From Nocardioides sp. Root682 (GTDB taxonomy: Bacteria; Actinomycetota; Actinomycetes; Propionibacteriales; Nocardioidaceae): 64,000 nucleotides of DNA. Shown in pieces: positions 16,353 through 25,589 of this stretch (positions within the stretch are counted from its first letter, which is position 1; each line of letters begins with the position of its first letter). The notes below the pieces were generated by a model that had not been told where the DNA came from, did no database searches, and saw only the letters and a program-made list of their open reading frames with translations. The position numbers were made by a program, and so were the translations under genes. The stretch lies in assembly GCF_001427795.1 (NCBI RefSeq), contig NZ_LMHJ01000005.1, positions 253,823 through 317,822 of the forward strand. Direction: 5' to 3'.

Positions 16353-17915
16353 TCAGTCCGGGAAGGTGACGTCGAACGACGTGCGCGGCAGGTTCAACTT
16401 GTACGAGATCTCGCTGCCGTCGGAGCCCCTCGCGAAGTCGTCGCGGATCCCGCCGATCTCCATCGTTCCCCTGGTGAAGGCGGCTGGAACCACGAACACC
16501 GGATCGGTGTCGGTCGAAGTGCCGAGATTGCGACGGGGAAGTTCCTTGCCGTCTGGTCCGAGAAGCCTCAGCTCGTCGTCGAAGAACTCCCACTCGTCGC
16601 CGTCCGGCTCCACGTAGTAGGCGTCAATGCGTAGATACGCGCGATCCGTTCGAGACGGAGCCTTGTTCCCGTCGAAGAAGAAGAGCTCGGCCTTGCCGAC
16701 CTTCACCTTCCAGACCAGGTTCGTCGGCAGGTTGACGCGGGGGTCCGTGGTCGCGGGTCGCATCGACTTGTCACCGCGTACGTCGACAGTCCGCTCTTCA
16801 CGAGTCAGGACGAGGATGTTCTCGCCGGTGGGTGCGCCATCAGCCAGGTTCAGCAGCTGGTTGAAGCCGAGGGCGTCGTACTGGAGCTGGACCGACTCGT
16901 CGATGAGCGCTGAAACGAGGAAGGTCGGACCCCCTGCGGGGAGGGCGACCGGGGTGCTTCCGACCAGGACCTGCAACCCGAGTTCCTGCCAGCTGTCGCA
17001 CTTGGCGCGTTGGCAAGGTCCTGCTGCCAGGGTGAACGCCACCAGCCGGCCGTCTGGTTCGGCGACCTCCGCGTCGGCTCCGGTGCCGACCTGTTGGACC
17101 TCCTCCAGTGCGACCACCTTGACCCCACCGGCGAGACCAGCCATCGCAGCCGGCTCCGGGAGCGGTGCCGGGGTCACCTGGTCGGTCGCCACCAACGTTC
17201 CCCTGGGGATCGTCTTGGCGTCACTATCGGGGCTGTCTCCGGCCGGCGGTCTGCTGTCCGGTTCGTGGCCAGAGGCGAGTACGACGAACGTGCCCGTGCC
17301 GAGCAGAGCGACGATGCTCGCGGCAGCCACCCAACGACGCCACCGGCGTCTCCGCTCCTGAGGAGGTGCGCCAGGCGGGCTCGGTGGCGCCGCGTGTGCG
17401 GTTCTCGCGACCGGCACCTCGGTGCGGGCGAGAACCTGTACCTCGGTAGGTGCCGGGACCGGCGGGGCGCTCGGCGGACGAACGGTCGGCGGTGGCACGG
17501 TTGGCGCTGGCGCTGGCGCACGGGGCGGAGCGGCAAGGAAACCGGGGCGGGGCAACGAGTCCACGGGTGCGCGGAATCGAGTCACGAGCGACTGTTCGTC
17601 GAGGTCTCCACGCGCGAACGCAAGGACAGCGAGCGCCCACTGTGCCCCTGCTGCCTCATTGGTTCCGCGCTGCTGGGCCAACCGCACACCTTGGGTCTGC
17701 ACGGCGAGCGCCGGATCCGCTCCCTGGCCGATCTGGTCGACCACCCGGCCCAGGGCACCGAGTCGTACGGCGTCAGTCAGCAGGTTGACGTCGCCCTCCG
17801 ACGCTGAGCCTTCGAGCACGAAGTCGTCGAAGGCAGCACGGAACTCGCTGGCGTCGAGCAGGACGCCGGGGCCTGCCTGCCGCACCAGAGCGGCCAGCTC
17901 GCGATGGATCGACAC
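16353..17915 (-). CDS. Single-pass membrane protein with Pro-rich linker, unknown
   Basis: I do not recognise this 520-residue protein. Residues 1-110 form a compact helical domain (SIHRELAALVRQ..., GAQWALAVLAFARG). Residues 125-200 are a Pro/Ala/Val linker. RRRRWRRW at about 200 precedes a single membrane helix, and the remaining 290 residues are outside, largely beta strand with two cysteines (GPCQRAKCDSW) that could pair. GTG 17915 is chosen because the earlier frame is low-complexity. The architecture, cytoplasmic module plus extracellular receptor-like domain, suggests signalling or envelope sensing. It is divergent from a secreted protein gene. Confidence 0.72.
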   Translation of the reverse strand: MSIHRELAALVRQAGPGVLLDASEFRAAFDDFVLEGSASEGDVNLLTDAVRLGALGRVVDQIGQGADPALAVQTQGVRLAQQRGTNEAAGAQWALAVLAFARGDLDEQSLVTRFRAPVDSLPRPGFLAAPPRAPAPAPTVPPPTVRPPSAPPVPAPTEVQVLARTEVPVARTAHAAPPSPPGAPPQERRRRWRRWVAAASIVALLGTGTFVVLASGHEPDSRPPAGDSPDSDAKTIPRGTLVATDQVTPAPLPEPAAMAGLAGGVKVVALEEVQQVGTGADAEVAEPDGRLVAFTLAAGPCQRAKCDSWQELGLQVLVGSTPVALPAGGPTFLVSALIDESVQLQYDALGFNQLLNLADGAPTGENILVLTREERTVDVRGDKSMRPATTDPRVNLPTNLVWKVKVGKAELFFFDGNKAPSRTDRAYLRIDAYYVEPDGDEWEFFDDELRLLGPDGKELPRRNLGTSTDTDPVFVVPAAFTRGTMEIGGIRDDFARGSDGSEISYKLNLPRTSFDVTFPD

Positions 17916-18093
17916 ACGGTCAGGTTGGCACGCTCGCCGGGGTCGCGTCCGCGGATCCGAGGGACGATCCGGGCGGCGGGTGTCCGCGATTCCGATGGTC
18001 CGACGGACTCCTCCTGACATCGGGTCGCGGGCGTCGTAGCGTTCGAAATGTCCGCTCGGGCGGCCGTTCATCGCCGAGTCCCGTGGGGGGATC

Positions 18094-19617
18094 ATGAAGC
18101 GGATCGTTCGCAGGCTCCTCGTCGCCGCCACTGCAGGGTCCCTGCTCTCGCTGGCGCCTGTGTCCGCGGCACATGCAGCCACCGTGACGGTCGTGAACGG
18201 CTTCGCCTACCCGGCCCCGCTCGGGTACATCGAGCAGAGGTGCACGCCTGACGGGGTCAAGCCCGCTCTCCAGCGGCTGTATCGGCAAGGCGGAACGGTG
18301 GGCACCCACGCGACCGGGATGGGCTTCAGTGACTTCGACTGGATGGCCGGCGTCCAGTCGTGGGTCCCGGACCCCACGGCTCTGGAATGGGTGTCCTTCT
18401 CGACCTATCATCCGGAGGCGTCTCTCGAGGAGCCCGAGCCCGACGGCTACTACCGCGTTCTCTACGACCCTTCGGGTAATCACTTCGACGGCGACTACTA
18501 CGAGGGCTACTTCGCCCTCGACACCCAGGTCACGGGATGGGGCGAGTGGTCGAACATGGCCGCCGCCGAACTGGTTTGGCGGCATCTGGACGGGACCCCG
18601 GTTGCTGGTGCCTCGACTCTCGCCGAGTTCGCAGCAAACCACGGGGGCAACGGCAGCGGTGCCTACATCGGCTTCGAGTTCGGGTGTGACGCCCGGGACT
18701 ACTACATGGACGAGTTCACGATGTCATCGGGATCCACGTCGAGGACCTATGACTTCGAGGGCGCCCTCTCGAGGACGTACATCTCGGCGACGGCAACCCA
18801 CTTCAGTGATGACGTGACCCGCGACCTGACGCGGCTCGACCTCATCTACGGCCAGGACCATCACCTCCTGGGCGACGGTACGAGCATCGTCGGTGGCGGC
18901 TATCTCGCGCCCGGCCATGTGCAGGGCGACTACGTCGACGGTGTGGCGCGGCTCTACGAGCGCCGGTATGGCTCATCCGTCTACGTCGGCGGCAGCAGCG
19001 TCAGCTACCTCGCCAGCACCTATGCGGGATTCCACATCCATCCTGCGCGGCAGACCTACTACCAGATCCGATCCCTGCCCAGCTCCGCCTTCGAGGCCAG
19101 CAGCTCGAAGGTGCTTCTCGTGACCGTCAAGCGCCGGGTGAGGGCGCGAGCAGAGGACACCCAAATCCGGCGAGGGCGGACCATGGTGGTGACCGGAACG
19201 ATCTTCCCGCAGGACGCGGGCGTCACCGTCAGGCTCCAGCGGTTGGTCGACGGCCGTTGGCGCACCCTGAGCACCAGGACGACCACCACCGGCGGCAAGT
19301 ACCGACTGACAGCGCTGGCACGCACCATCGGACGAAAGAGGCTCCGGGTGCACGTCGTCGCCGCTCGTGGAAACCTGGCGAACGTGTCGCCGAGCGTGGT
19401 GATCACGGTGGTGCGTAACCCCGCGCCGACCTACACGCCTGTCACGGTGATCAATTCGATTCCAGTGGATCCGCCGCCGGTCTACGTGCCCGGAGACGGG
19501 AAGCCGCACGCTCACCGGGTGTCTACTCTGGTTGCTGGTGAGCCGACGCCTGTCGGTGGCCCCGTGGTCCTCACACCGCCACCGCCCGGAGTGCCCGTGA
19601 TGCAGGGCCGCGGCTGA
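18094..19617 (+). CDS. Secreted protein with C-terminal Ig-like domain
   Basis: A 507-residue exported protein. A basic start (MKRIVRRLL), a hydrophobic core and the cleavage motif SAAHA-AT at about residue 29 form a Sec signal peptide. The main domain (30-340) is rich in Tyr, Gly and Asp and unfamiliar. Residues about 345-440 fit an actinobacterial Ig-like fold (RGRTMVVTGTIFPQDAGVTV, LQRLVDGRWRTLSTR). The Pro-rich C-terminus lacks a sortase motif or membrane anchor. The start has a GGGGGGATC ribosome site. Function unknown; divergent from the membrane protein on its left. Confidence 0.75.
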   Translation: MKRIVRRLLVAATAGSLLSLAPVSAAHAATVTVVNGFAYPAPLGYIEQRCTPDGVKPALQRLYRQGGTVGTHATGMGFSDFDWMAGVQSWVPDPTALEWVSFSTYHPEASLEEPEPDGYYRVLYDPSGNHFDGDYYEGYFALDTQVTGWGEWSNMAAAELVWRHLDGTPVAGASTLAEFAANHGGNGSGAYIGFEFGCDARDYYMDEFTMSSGSTSRTYDFEGALSRTYISATATHFSDDVTRDLTRLDLIYGQDHHLLGDGTSIVGGGYLAPGHVQGDYVDGVARLYERRYGSSVYVGGSSVSYLASTYAGFHIHPARQTYYQIRSLPSSAFEASSSKVLLVTVKRRVRARAEDTQIRRGRTMVVTGTIFPQDAGVTVRLQRLVDGRWRTLSTRTTTTGGKYRLTALARTIGRKRLRVHVVAARGNLANVSPSVVITVVRNPAPTYTPVTVINSIPVDPPPVYVPGDGKPHAHRVSTLVAGEPTPVGGPVVLTPPPPGVPVMQGRG

Positions 19618-19646
19618 CTGCGTCGCGGCACTCCTAGGATTGCCCC

Positions 19647-20267
19647 ATGGCGTGGGGCAAGGACGATGACAGCAACGACGAGCAGCCTGTCGAGACGGTG
19701 GTGGCGCCGTACGGACCCCTGCCCCGGGGCGGCTCCGTCCGGCCGATGACTCGGTGGGGAACGCCCGTCATGCACCGCGCCCAGCAGCAGGTGACCGTGT
19801 TCGACGACGCACTCACCGCACTTGCCGCCGACATGGTCGCCACGATGTACGCCGCGGACGGGGTCGGGCTGGCCGCGTGCCAGATCGGTGAGGACGTCGC
19901 GATGTTCGTCTTCGACTGTCCCAACGACGAGGGCGAGCGCTTCCTCGGCGTGGTCTGCAACCCCACGCTGGTCCTGCCCGAGGGCAAGGACCGTCATCTC
20001 GACGACAGCTCGGAGGGGTGTCTGTCCTTCCCGGGAGCCTTCGTCCCGTGCGCCCGACCCGACTTCGCGGTGGTGGAAGGCCAGGGGCTGGACGGCCAGC
20101 CGGTGCGGTTCGAAGGTGACGGACTGCTGGCCAAGTGCCTGCAGCACGAGACCGACCACACGCTGGGCACGGTGTTCGGTGACCGGATCGCCGCGAAGGC
20201 CCTGAAGAAGCTGCGCAAGCAGCACGAAGCGGCGGCGGACGACTTCCCGTCCAACTGGCCGACCTGA
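19647..20267 (+). CDS. def: Peptide deformylase
   Basis: A 206-residue metalloenzyme that removes the formyl group from nascent proteins. All three family motifs are present: GVGLAACQIG at about residue 72, EGCLSFPGAF at about 127 (metal-binding Cys) and QHETDHTLG near 167 (two His ligands and catalytic Glu). A 30-residue acidic N-terminal extension precedes the domain. It is not next to fmt, so this may be a second or free-standing deformylase gene. ATG at 19647. Confidence 0.94.
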   Translation: MAWGKDDDSNDEQPVETVVAPYGPLPRGGSVRPMTRWGTPVMHRAQQQVTVFDDALTALAADMVATMYAADGVGLAACQIGEDVAMFVFDCPNDEGERFLGVVCNPTLVLPEGKDRHLDDSSEGCLSFPGAFVPCARPDFAVVEGQGLDGQPVRFEGDGLLAKCLQHETDHTLGTVFGDRIAAKALKKLRKQHEAAADDFPSNWPT

Positions 20268-20304
20268 GACCGGGCGCGACCGGATCTCGGCTACCTTTCG
20301 GGGC

Positions 20305-21219
20305 ATGCCTGTTGACCCACAGCTCGCCCCGCTCCTGTCACTGATCGCGGCGGGGACACCGCTCTCCGAGCTCTCCCCCACGGAGGCTCGCGACTCGTTC
20401 CGCAAGCTCACGGTCGACTTCCGTCCTCCCGGCACGATGGCGGAGGTTGCCTCCGTCACCGACGACAAGGTCGCCGGTGGAGAGGGTTCGCTGGCGGCCC
20501 GCGTCTACCGCCCTGAGGTGACCGGCCCGGTCCCCACGGTCGTCCTCTTCCACGGTGGCGGCTTCGTGATCGGGGACCTCGACACCCACGAGGCCATGGC
20601 CCGTTCGATCTGTCGGGACACCCAGTCCGTGGTCGTTGCTGTCGACTACCGCCTGGCCCCCGAGGCGAAGTTCCCGGCTGCGGCCGAGGACGCGATCGCC
20701 GCCGTCCGGGACATCCAGTCGCGCCTGAGTGAGTACGGCGGCAGCGAGGTCATCGCGGTGGCGGGCGACTCTGCCGGCGGGAACCTGTCCGCCGTCGCCG
20801 CCCAGCACGTCCCGGGAATCGCTGCGCAGCTCCTCGTCTACCCGGCGACCGCCATCGTGGGCGACTTCCCGTCGCGGGAGGAGAACGCGACGGGCTACTT
20901 CCTGGACGCGGACACGCTCCTGTGGTTCCTGACCCAGTTCTCCGCCGAAGGCATGGACCTGGCGGACCCGCGGATCGCGCCGCTGCACGGAGACCTTGCC
21001 GGCCAGCCTCCAGCGGTGGTGATCACCGCAGAGTTCGACCCGCTGCGCGACGAGGGCATCGCCTACGCCGAAGCGCTCGTGGCCGCCGGCGTCCAGGTCC
21101 ACCAGCACACCTACCCCGGCCTGATCCACGGGTTCTTCGACATGGGGCCGTGGTCGACCGCCTGCCAGCAGGCGATCGACGAGTCGATCGCCCTGTTCGC
21201 CTCGCTGCTGCGCCCCTGA
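20305..21219 (+). CDS. Alpha/beta hydrolase, HSL-type esterase
   Basis: A 304-residue carboxylesterase of the hormone-sensitive-lipase family. The oxyanion motif LFHGGGFVIG is at about residue 77, the nucleophile elbow VAGDSAGGNLS at about 152, the acid in EFDPLRDEG near 245 and His in LIHGFFDMG near 275, so the triad is complete. Probably cytoplasmic, acting on short-chain esters. Start ATG 20305, 37 bases after the deformylase stop; whether they share a transcript is unclear. Confidence 0.93.
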   Translation: MPVDPQLAPLLSLIAAGTPLSELSPTEARDSFRKLTVDFRPPGTMAEVASVTDDKVAGGEGSLAARVYRPEVTGPVPTVVLFHGGGFVIGDLDTHEAMARSICRDTQSVVVAVDYRLAPEAKFPAAAEDAIAAVRDIQSRLSEYGGSEVIAVAGDSAGGNLSAVAAQHVPGIAAQLLVYPATAIVGDFPSREENATGYFLDADTLLWFLTQFSAEGMDLADPRIAPLHGDLAGQPPAVVITAEFDPLRDEGIAYAEALVAAGVQVHQHTYPGLIHGFFDMGPWSTACQQAIDESIALFASLLRP

Positions 21220-21243
21220 CCGGAGCCGCCTGACCCGAGCTGC

Positions 21244-21735
21244 TCAGCTGCGCCCGGCGTGGCTGGGGAGGACGCACGCGGTGTCCAGCCCGAGCACCCG
21301 GTTCAGCCGGCCGAAGCTGATCCACGACCCGAGACACATCGAGAGCTCGGCGATCTCCCGGTCGCTGTAGTACGTCCGCATCCGCTGCCAGAAGCCGTCG
21401 TCGAGTCCGTGGTGGTCGAGCGCGAACCGTTCGGCGTACTCGGCCGCGAGCCGGGTGCGGTCGTCGAAGTCACGAGTCGTGCGCCACTGGGCGACCGCCT
21501 CGTCGAAGGTCTCCTCGACCTTCGCGCCGTCGCGCTCGGTGCGCCAGTCCTGGCAGAACAGGCACCCGTTGATCTGGGCGATCCGCAGGCGGGCTGCCTC
21601 GAATTCGCGCAGTCCGAGCGTGCTGTGCTCGTAGATGCTCATCGCGAACGCGGAGGCGGCGGGGCCGATGCCGGGCACCAGCTCACCCCAGACGTAGAGG
21701 ATCGGGTCCTTGCCCTCGGGGATGTCGATGAACAC
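21244..21735 (-). CDS. Carboxymuconolactone decarboxylase-family protein
   Basis: A 163-residue AhpD-fold protein with the pair NGCLFCQDW (CxxC at about residues 57-60) in an otherwise helical sequence, typical of the CMD superfamily. It lies one base after the stop of the upstream reductase-like gene, so the two are almost certainly translated together. The role is unknown; the CxxC suggests a redox activity supporting the partner. GTG start. Confidence 0.85.
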   Translation of the reverse strand: MFIDIPEGKDPILYVWGELVPGIGPAASAFAMSIYEHSTLGLREFEAARLRIAQINGCLFCQDWRTERDGAKVEETFDEAVAQWRTTRDFDDRTRLAAEYAERFALDHHGLDDGFWQRMRTYYSDREIAELSMCLGSWISFGRLNRVLGLDTACVLPSHAGRS

Positions 21736-21736
21736 G

Positions 21737-22846
21737 TCACTTCCCCTTTCCGCGCAGGTACGCGCTCGGTTGCAGCGGCACGTCGAGGCCGTCGTAGAGG
21801 CCGGGCGTCGCGGCGCGAAGCCATGGGATCGCGTTCACGAGACGGTTCGCGGCGGTGGCGTTGCCGCCGGCGGCCCGGTTGCCGCCCTCGTCGGTGGCTT
21901 CCACGTTGATCTCGATGCGCGGACGGCCCTCGATGATCACGCGGTGCGCTCCGTCGCCGCCGTCGGGCGGCATGGGCCAGTCGTAGGCGCAGGAGGCGCT
22001 GATCCGGGTGACGTGCTCGATGACGATCAACGGCTCGCCGTCGACGATGCCCTGCACCTCGAAGCGCAGCGCGCCCTGGGTGCCGGCGTGGAAGTCCCCG
22101 AGCGCCGTCGTGACGTCGCCGTCGAGCGCGCGCCGCTCGACGGTCTCCCGCAGCTCCTCGACCTCGACCCCGAGCGCGCGGGCGATCAGGCGGACCTGGC
22201 CGCCCCACACCATGGACGGGATCCCGGCCGCGACCATCATCGGCTCGTAGTCCATCGGCTGGCCCATGCCGACGATGTAGCGCACCGACTCCTCGGCGTC
22301 GTACGTCGAGTAGTCGAAGATCTCCTGGCAGCGAACCTGGTCGATCTCCGAGGATAGGCCGCTCACCAGGGCGGGCAGGAGGTCGTTGCCCCAGCCCGGA
22401 TCGATCCCGCTCACGAACAGGGCCGAGCCACCCTCGGCGCAGGCCTTCTCGAGCGGCTCGCGGAGCTCGTCCGGGGCGCTGCGGTGGTCATAGAGGGCAT
22501 AGATCGAGGGCGTGACGACGACGGCACCGCCAGTGAGAGCACGGGCGATGTCGACGGCTGCCTCGTCCGGGCGCAGCTCGCCGGACGCCGCGTAGGCGAC
22601 CGCTCCCCCGCCGCCGAGCGTCGCCAGCGCGGCATCGATGTCGTTGGTCGCGGCGATCTCGAGGACGCGCCCGAGCTCGGCGAGGTCCCCGGCGTCGCGG
22701 CCGACCTTGGCTTCGTCGGCCACGATCACCGCTGCCAGCTCGAGATCCGGGTGGGCAGCGACCGCTCGGATGGATGCGCGTCCCATGTTGCCGGTGCCCC
22801 AGACCACGACCGGGACCGGCGTGTAGAACGTGTTCTCATTTGCCAT
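21737..22846 (-). CDS. Dihydrodipicolinate-reductase-like NAD(P)H oxidoreductase
   Basis: A 369-residue oxidoreductase with a Rossmann nucleotide site VVWGTGNMGRASIRAV at about residues 11-26, then VADEAKVGRDAGDLA. Overall size and layout fit the DapB-like dehydrogenases such as 2,4-diaminopentanoate dehydrogenase, not true DapB (about 250 residues). The C-terminal half has HRVIIEGRPRIEINVEA. ATG 22846 gives MANENTFYTPV; a GTG at 22867 would add seven residues. It overlaps nothing and leads into the CMD gene one base after its stop. The pair may form a degradation module. Confidence 0.78.
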   Translation of the reverse strand: MANENTFYTPVPVVVWGTGNMGRASIRAVAAHPDLELAAVIVADEAKVGRDAGDLAELGRVLEIAATNDIDAALATLGGGGAVAYAASGELRPDEAAVDIARALTGGAVVVTPSIYALYDHRSAPDELREPLEKACAEGGSALFVSGIDPGWGNDLLPALVSGLSSEIDQVRCQEIFDYSTYDAEESVRYIVGMGQPMDYEPMMVAAGIPSMVWGGQVRLIARALGVEVEELRETVERRALDGDVTTALGDFHAGTQGALRFEVQGIVDGEPLIVIEHVTRISASCAYDWPMPPDGGDGAHRVIIEGRPRIEINVEATDEGGNRAAGGNATAANRLVNAIPWLRAATPGLYDGLDVPLQPSAYLRGKGK

Positions 22847-22906
22847 GGGTGGAGGGTAGGCCCCCACGGCTGCGGAAGAAAGTGCTACACCGTGTCAGGG
22901 TCGAGG

Positions 22907-23710
22907 TCAGCGTCGGGCAGTCACGTAGCACGCGACCGCCGTGGCCGCAGCCACATTGAGGGAGTCGATGCCGGGGGCCATCGGGATGATCGCCCGCCGG
23001 TCGGCCGACTCCTCCCAGCGGGAGGAGAGGCCATGACCCTCCGACCCGAGGACCAGGGCCACCTTGTCCAGGCCCTGCACCGCTTCCTCGATCGGTACGG
23101 CGTCCGGCGCGAGCGTCATCGCCACGGTGGTGAAGCCGGCGCGACCCAGGGCCGGCAGGGCGTCGTACCAGTCAGGAAGGCGGGTCCACGGCATCGTGAA
23201 CACCGCGCCCATGGCGACCTTGATCGAACGGCGGTAGAGCGGATCCGCGCAGCGCGGGGCCAAGAGCACGGCATCGAACTCGAAGGCCGCACCCGAGCGC
23301 AGGATCGCGCCGACGTTGGTGTGGTCGACGATGTCCTCGAGCACGAGGACCGACCGGGCTCCCTCGAGGACGTCCTCGACCGGCGGGAGCGGCCGGCGTT
23401 CGAGCGAGGCGAGCGCGCCCCGGTGCACGTGGAAGCCGGTCACCTCCTCGGCCAGGTCCTCGGCGACCACGAAGCACGGCGCCTCGGACCGGTCGAGAAC
23501 GTCGGCCAGGCCGTCCAGCCAGCGCGGAGCCATCAGGAAGGACCGGGCGGCGAAGCCCGCCTCGATGGCTCGACGGACGACCTTCTCGCCCTCGGCGAGG
23601 AACAGTCCGTGCTCGGCCTCGAGGTTCTTGCGCAGCTCGACGTCGCGCAGGTCGCGGTAGTCCGCCAGACGCGGGTCGCCGGCCTCGGTGATCTCGACCA
23701 GGTGGGCCAC
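22907..23710 (-). CDS. TrmH-family (SpoU) RNA 2'-O-methyltransferase
   Basis: A 267-residue rRNA or tRNA ribose methyltransferase. The SPOUT knot motifs are clear: DHTNVGAILRSGAAF (motif 1), LVLGSEGHGLS (motif 2) and IPMAPGIDSLNVAAATAVACY (motif 3, split by this count). The N-terminal 100 residues form the RNA-binding substrate domain with FLAEGEKVVRRAIEAG. The GTG at 23710 lies 7 bases after the stop of the siroheme synthase gene, so both are in one transcript, though their activities are unrelated. Confidence 0.92.
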   Translation of the reverse strand: MAHLVEITEAGDPRLADYRDLRDVELRKNLEAEHGLFLAEGEKVVRRAIEAGFAARSFLMAPRWLDGLADVLDRSEAPCFVVAEDLAEEVTGFHVHRGALASLERRPLPPVEDVLEGARSVLVLEDIVDHTNVGAILRSGAAFEFDAVLLAPRCADPLYRRSIKVAMGAVFTMPWTRLPDWYDALPALGRAGFTTVAMTLAPDAVPIEEAVQGLDKVALVLGSEGHGLSSRWEESADRRAIIPMAPGIDSLNVAAATAVACYVTARR

Positions 23711-23717
23711 GCGGGAC

Positions 23718-24950
23718 TCAGTAGGCGTCGGGATGGGCGACGGCGACGACCTGGCCCACCACGATGATCGCGGGTGGCTTGACCGACTCCTCCTGGAGGC
23801 GCGTGGCGAGCGTCCCGAGCGTCGCGAGGACCGTGCGCTGGGTGGGCATCGTGCCGTCGCAGATGACCGCAACCGGAAGGGATTCGGGGCGCCCGCCCGC
23901 GATCAGCGCCTCGGCGATCTTCGGTGCGTTCTCGACGCCCATCATCACCACGACGGTGCCCTGCATGGCTCCGAGCGCGGCGTAGTTGACCAGCGACTCG
24001 GGGTGCCCGGGCGGCAGGTGTCCGGACACGACGGTGAACTCGTGGGTGACACCACGATGGGTGACGGGGATGCCGGCCACCGCGGGCACGGAGACGGGCG
24101 AGGTCAGTCCGGGGATCACCGTGACCGGCACTCCCGCCGCGCGGCAGGCCAGGATCTCCTCGTAGCCACGACCGAACACGAAGTTGTCGCCGCCCTTGAA
24201 CCGCACCACCCGCTTGCCGGCGAGGGCCCGCTCGACGATCACGCGGTTGATCTCCTCCTGCTGCGCGGACCGCCCACGCGGCAGCTTCGCGACATCGATC
24301 AGCTCGACGTCGGAGGGCAGGTCGCCCAGCAGCTCACGAGGAGCAAGTCGGTCGGCCACCACGACGTCGGCAGCCATCAGGGCCTTGCGGCCAGCGATAG
24401 AGATGAGCTCGGGGTCGCCGGGTCCCCCGCCGACCAGGGTCACCCCGGGTGTGCGTTCCGGCAGGCCCTCGCGGTGGTGCGGCGCGGCGATGGTCCCGTC
24501 CCGGAGTCCGGCGAGGATCTCGTCACGCACGGCGACCGAGCGCCGCGGGTCGCGGTTGCCGATCACCGCGATGGTGATGCCGGCCTCGCGGCCGACCGCA
24601 GGCGTCCAGGCGGTGCCGAGCGTGGCGTCGTCGGAGCGCACGCAGAAGATCCGCTGCTGCTCGCACAGCAACGAGACGTGGTCGTTGACCTCGCGGTCGT
24701 CGGTCACCGCGATGACGTACCAGGCGCCGTCCAGGTCGCTGTCGGTGAACGGGCGCTGGTGCCAGGTGATCTCGTCGGAACCGACGAGGCCCTCGATCGC
24801 CATCGTGACGTCGGGCGACACGACGTGGACGTCGGCACCCACCGCGATCAACTGCGGGACGCGGCGCTGGGCGACGTGACCTCCACCGACGACGAGGACA
24901 CGGCGTCCGGCCAGGCGAAGACCGGACGGGTACGGAGGAAAGTCGCTCAC
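23718..24950 (-). CDS. cobA: Siroheme synthase: uroporphyrinogen-III methyltransferase fusion
   Basis: A 410-residue fusion of two siroheme enzymes. The N-terminal third is a precorrin-2 dehydrogenase/ferrochelatase domain with NAD site RVLVVGGGHVAQRRV at about residue 17. The C-terminal two thirds is the SAM-dependent uroporphyrinogen-III C-methyltransferase with VTLVGGGPGDPELIS at about 168, RFKGGDNFVFGRG and the GVTHEFTVVSGH region. Together they convert uroporphyrinogen III to siroheme for sulphite or nitrite reductase. Shorter than E. coli CysG, lacking much of its middle dimerisation region. GTG at 24950. Confidence 0.92.
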   Translation of the reverse strand: MSDFPPYPSGLRLAGRRVLVVGGGHVAQRRVPQLIAVGADVHVVSPDVTMAIEGLVGSDEITWHQRPFTDSDLDGAWYVIAVTDDREVNDHVSLLCEQQRIFCVRSDDATLGTAWTPAVGREAGITIAVIGNRDPRRSVAVRDEILAGLRDGTIAAPHHREGLPERTPGVTLVGGGPGDPELISIAGRKALMAADVVVADRLAPRELLGDLPSDVELIDVAKLPRGRSAQQEEINRVIVERALAGKRVVRFKGGDNFVFGRGYEEILACRAAGVPVTVIPGLTSPVSVPAVAGIPVTHRGVTHEFTVVSGHLPPGHPESLVNYAALGAMQGTVVVMMGVENAPKIAEALIAGGRPESLPVAVICDGTMPTQRTVLATLGTLATRLQEESVKPPAIIVVGQVVAVAHPDAY

Positions 24951-25019
24951 GGGCCCATTCTCGCGTGTCGCCCGTCCGGACCTGTGACACGGGTCGGTCG
25001 ACGGACTACCTTCGCCACC

Positions 25020-25547
25020 ATGACTCTCGAGCGTCCGGTCACCCCCGACCCCTACCCGCTGCTCCCCGCCACCGCGTCCTTCGGCGTCACGAGCACCGAC
25101 GTCATCGACGGACAACCCCTCACCGAGGCACAGGTCCACGCCGACGGGAACACCTCGCCGCAGCTGACCTGGGAGCCCGGGCCCGAAGGCACCCAGAGCT
25201 ACGTCGTCACCTGCTTCGACCCTGACGCCCCCACCCCCAGCGGCTTCTGGCACTGGGTCGTGGTCGACATCCCGGCCGACGTGACCAGCCTGCCGACCGG
25301 CGCCGGCGACTCCGACGCCACCCTGCCGGCCGGCGCCTTCCACGTCCGCAACGACTTCGGCACCGCCGAGTTCGGCGGCGCTGCCCCGCCCGAGGGCGAC
25401 CAGGTGCACCGCTACTTCTTCGTCGTCCACGCCGTGAAGGAGCCTGAGCTCGGGGTCGACGCCACGGCGACGCCTGCCGTCGTGAGCTTCAACCTGGCGT
25501 TCAAGACGCTCGGCCGCGCGATCCTCACCGGCACGTACGCGTTCTGA
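25020..25547 (+). CDS. YbhB/YbcL family (Raf-kinase-inhibitor-like) protein
   Basis: A 175-residue phosphatidylethanolamine-binding-protein homologue. Seen: the SPQLTWEPGPEGTQSYVV and CFDPDAPTPSGFWHWVVVDIPAD segments that form the anion pocket (DPDAP and HW), and HRYFFVVHAV near the end. Bacterial members bind small phosphate ligands and have no clear role. The ATG at 25020 follows the short gap after the divergent siroheme gene. Its stop sits two bases from a dispersed repeat. Confidence 0.93.
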   Translation: MTLERPVTPDPYPLLPATASFGVTSTDVIDGQPLTEAQVHADGNTSPQLTWEPGPEGTQSYVVTCFDPDAPTPSGFWHWVVVDIPADVTSLPTGAGDSDATLPAGAFHVRNDFGTAEFGGAAPPEGDQVHRYFFVVHAVKEPELGVDATATPAVVSFNLAFKTLGRAILTGTYAF

Positions 25548-25548
25548 G

Positions 25549-25583
25549 GGTCTCGAGACGGTTGCTGCGCAACCTCCTCGACC
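25549..25583. repeat. Dispersed hairpin repeat, copy 3
   Basis: Thirty-five bases that match, in reverse orientation and without mismatch, the copy at 54986-55024. It contains the palindrome GTCTCGAGAC and the perfect hairpin GGTTGC-TGC-GCAACC. It lies two bases after one stop and six bases before the opposite stop, between convergent genes, and may act as a two-way terminator. Confidence 0.85.
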
Positions 25584-25589
25584 TGCGAC

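Noticed and set aside
23718..24950. A cobalamin biosynthesis cluster around the methyltransferase
   Set aside because: Only the siroheme-type fusion is present, with no cob or cbi gene nearby.
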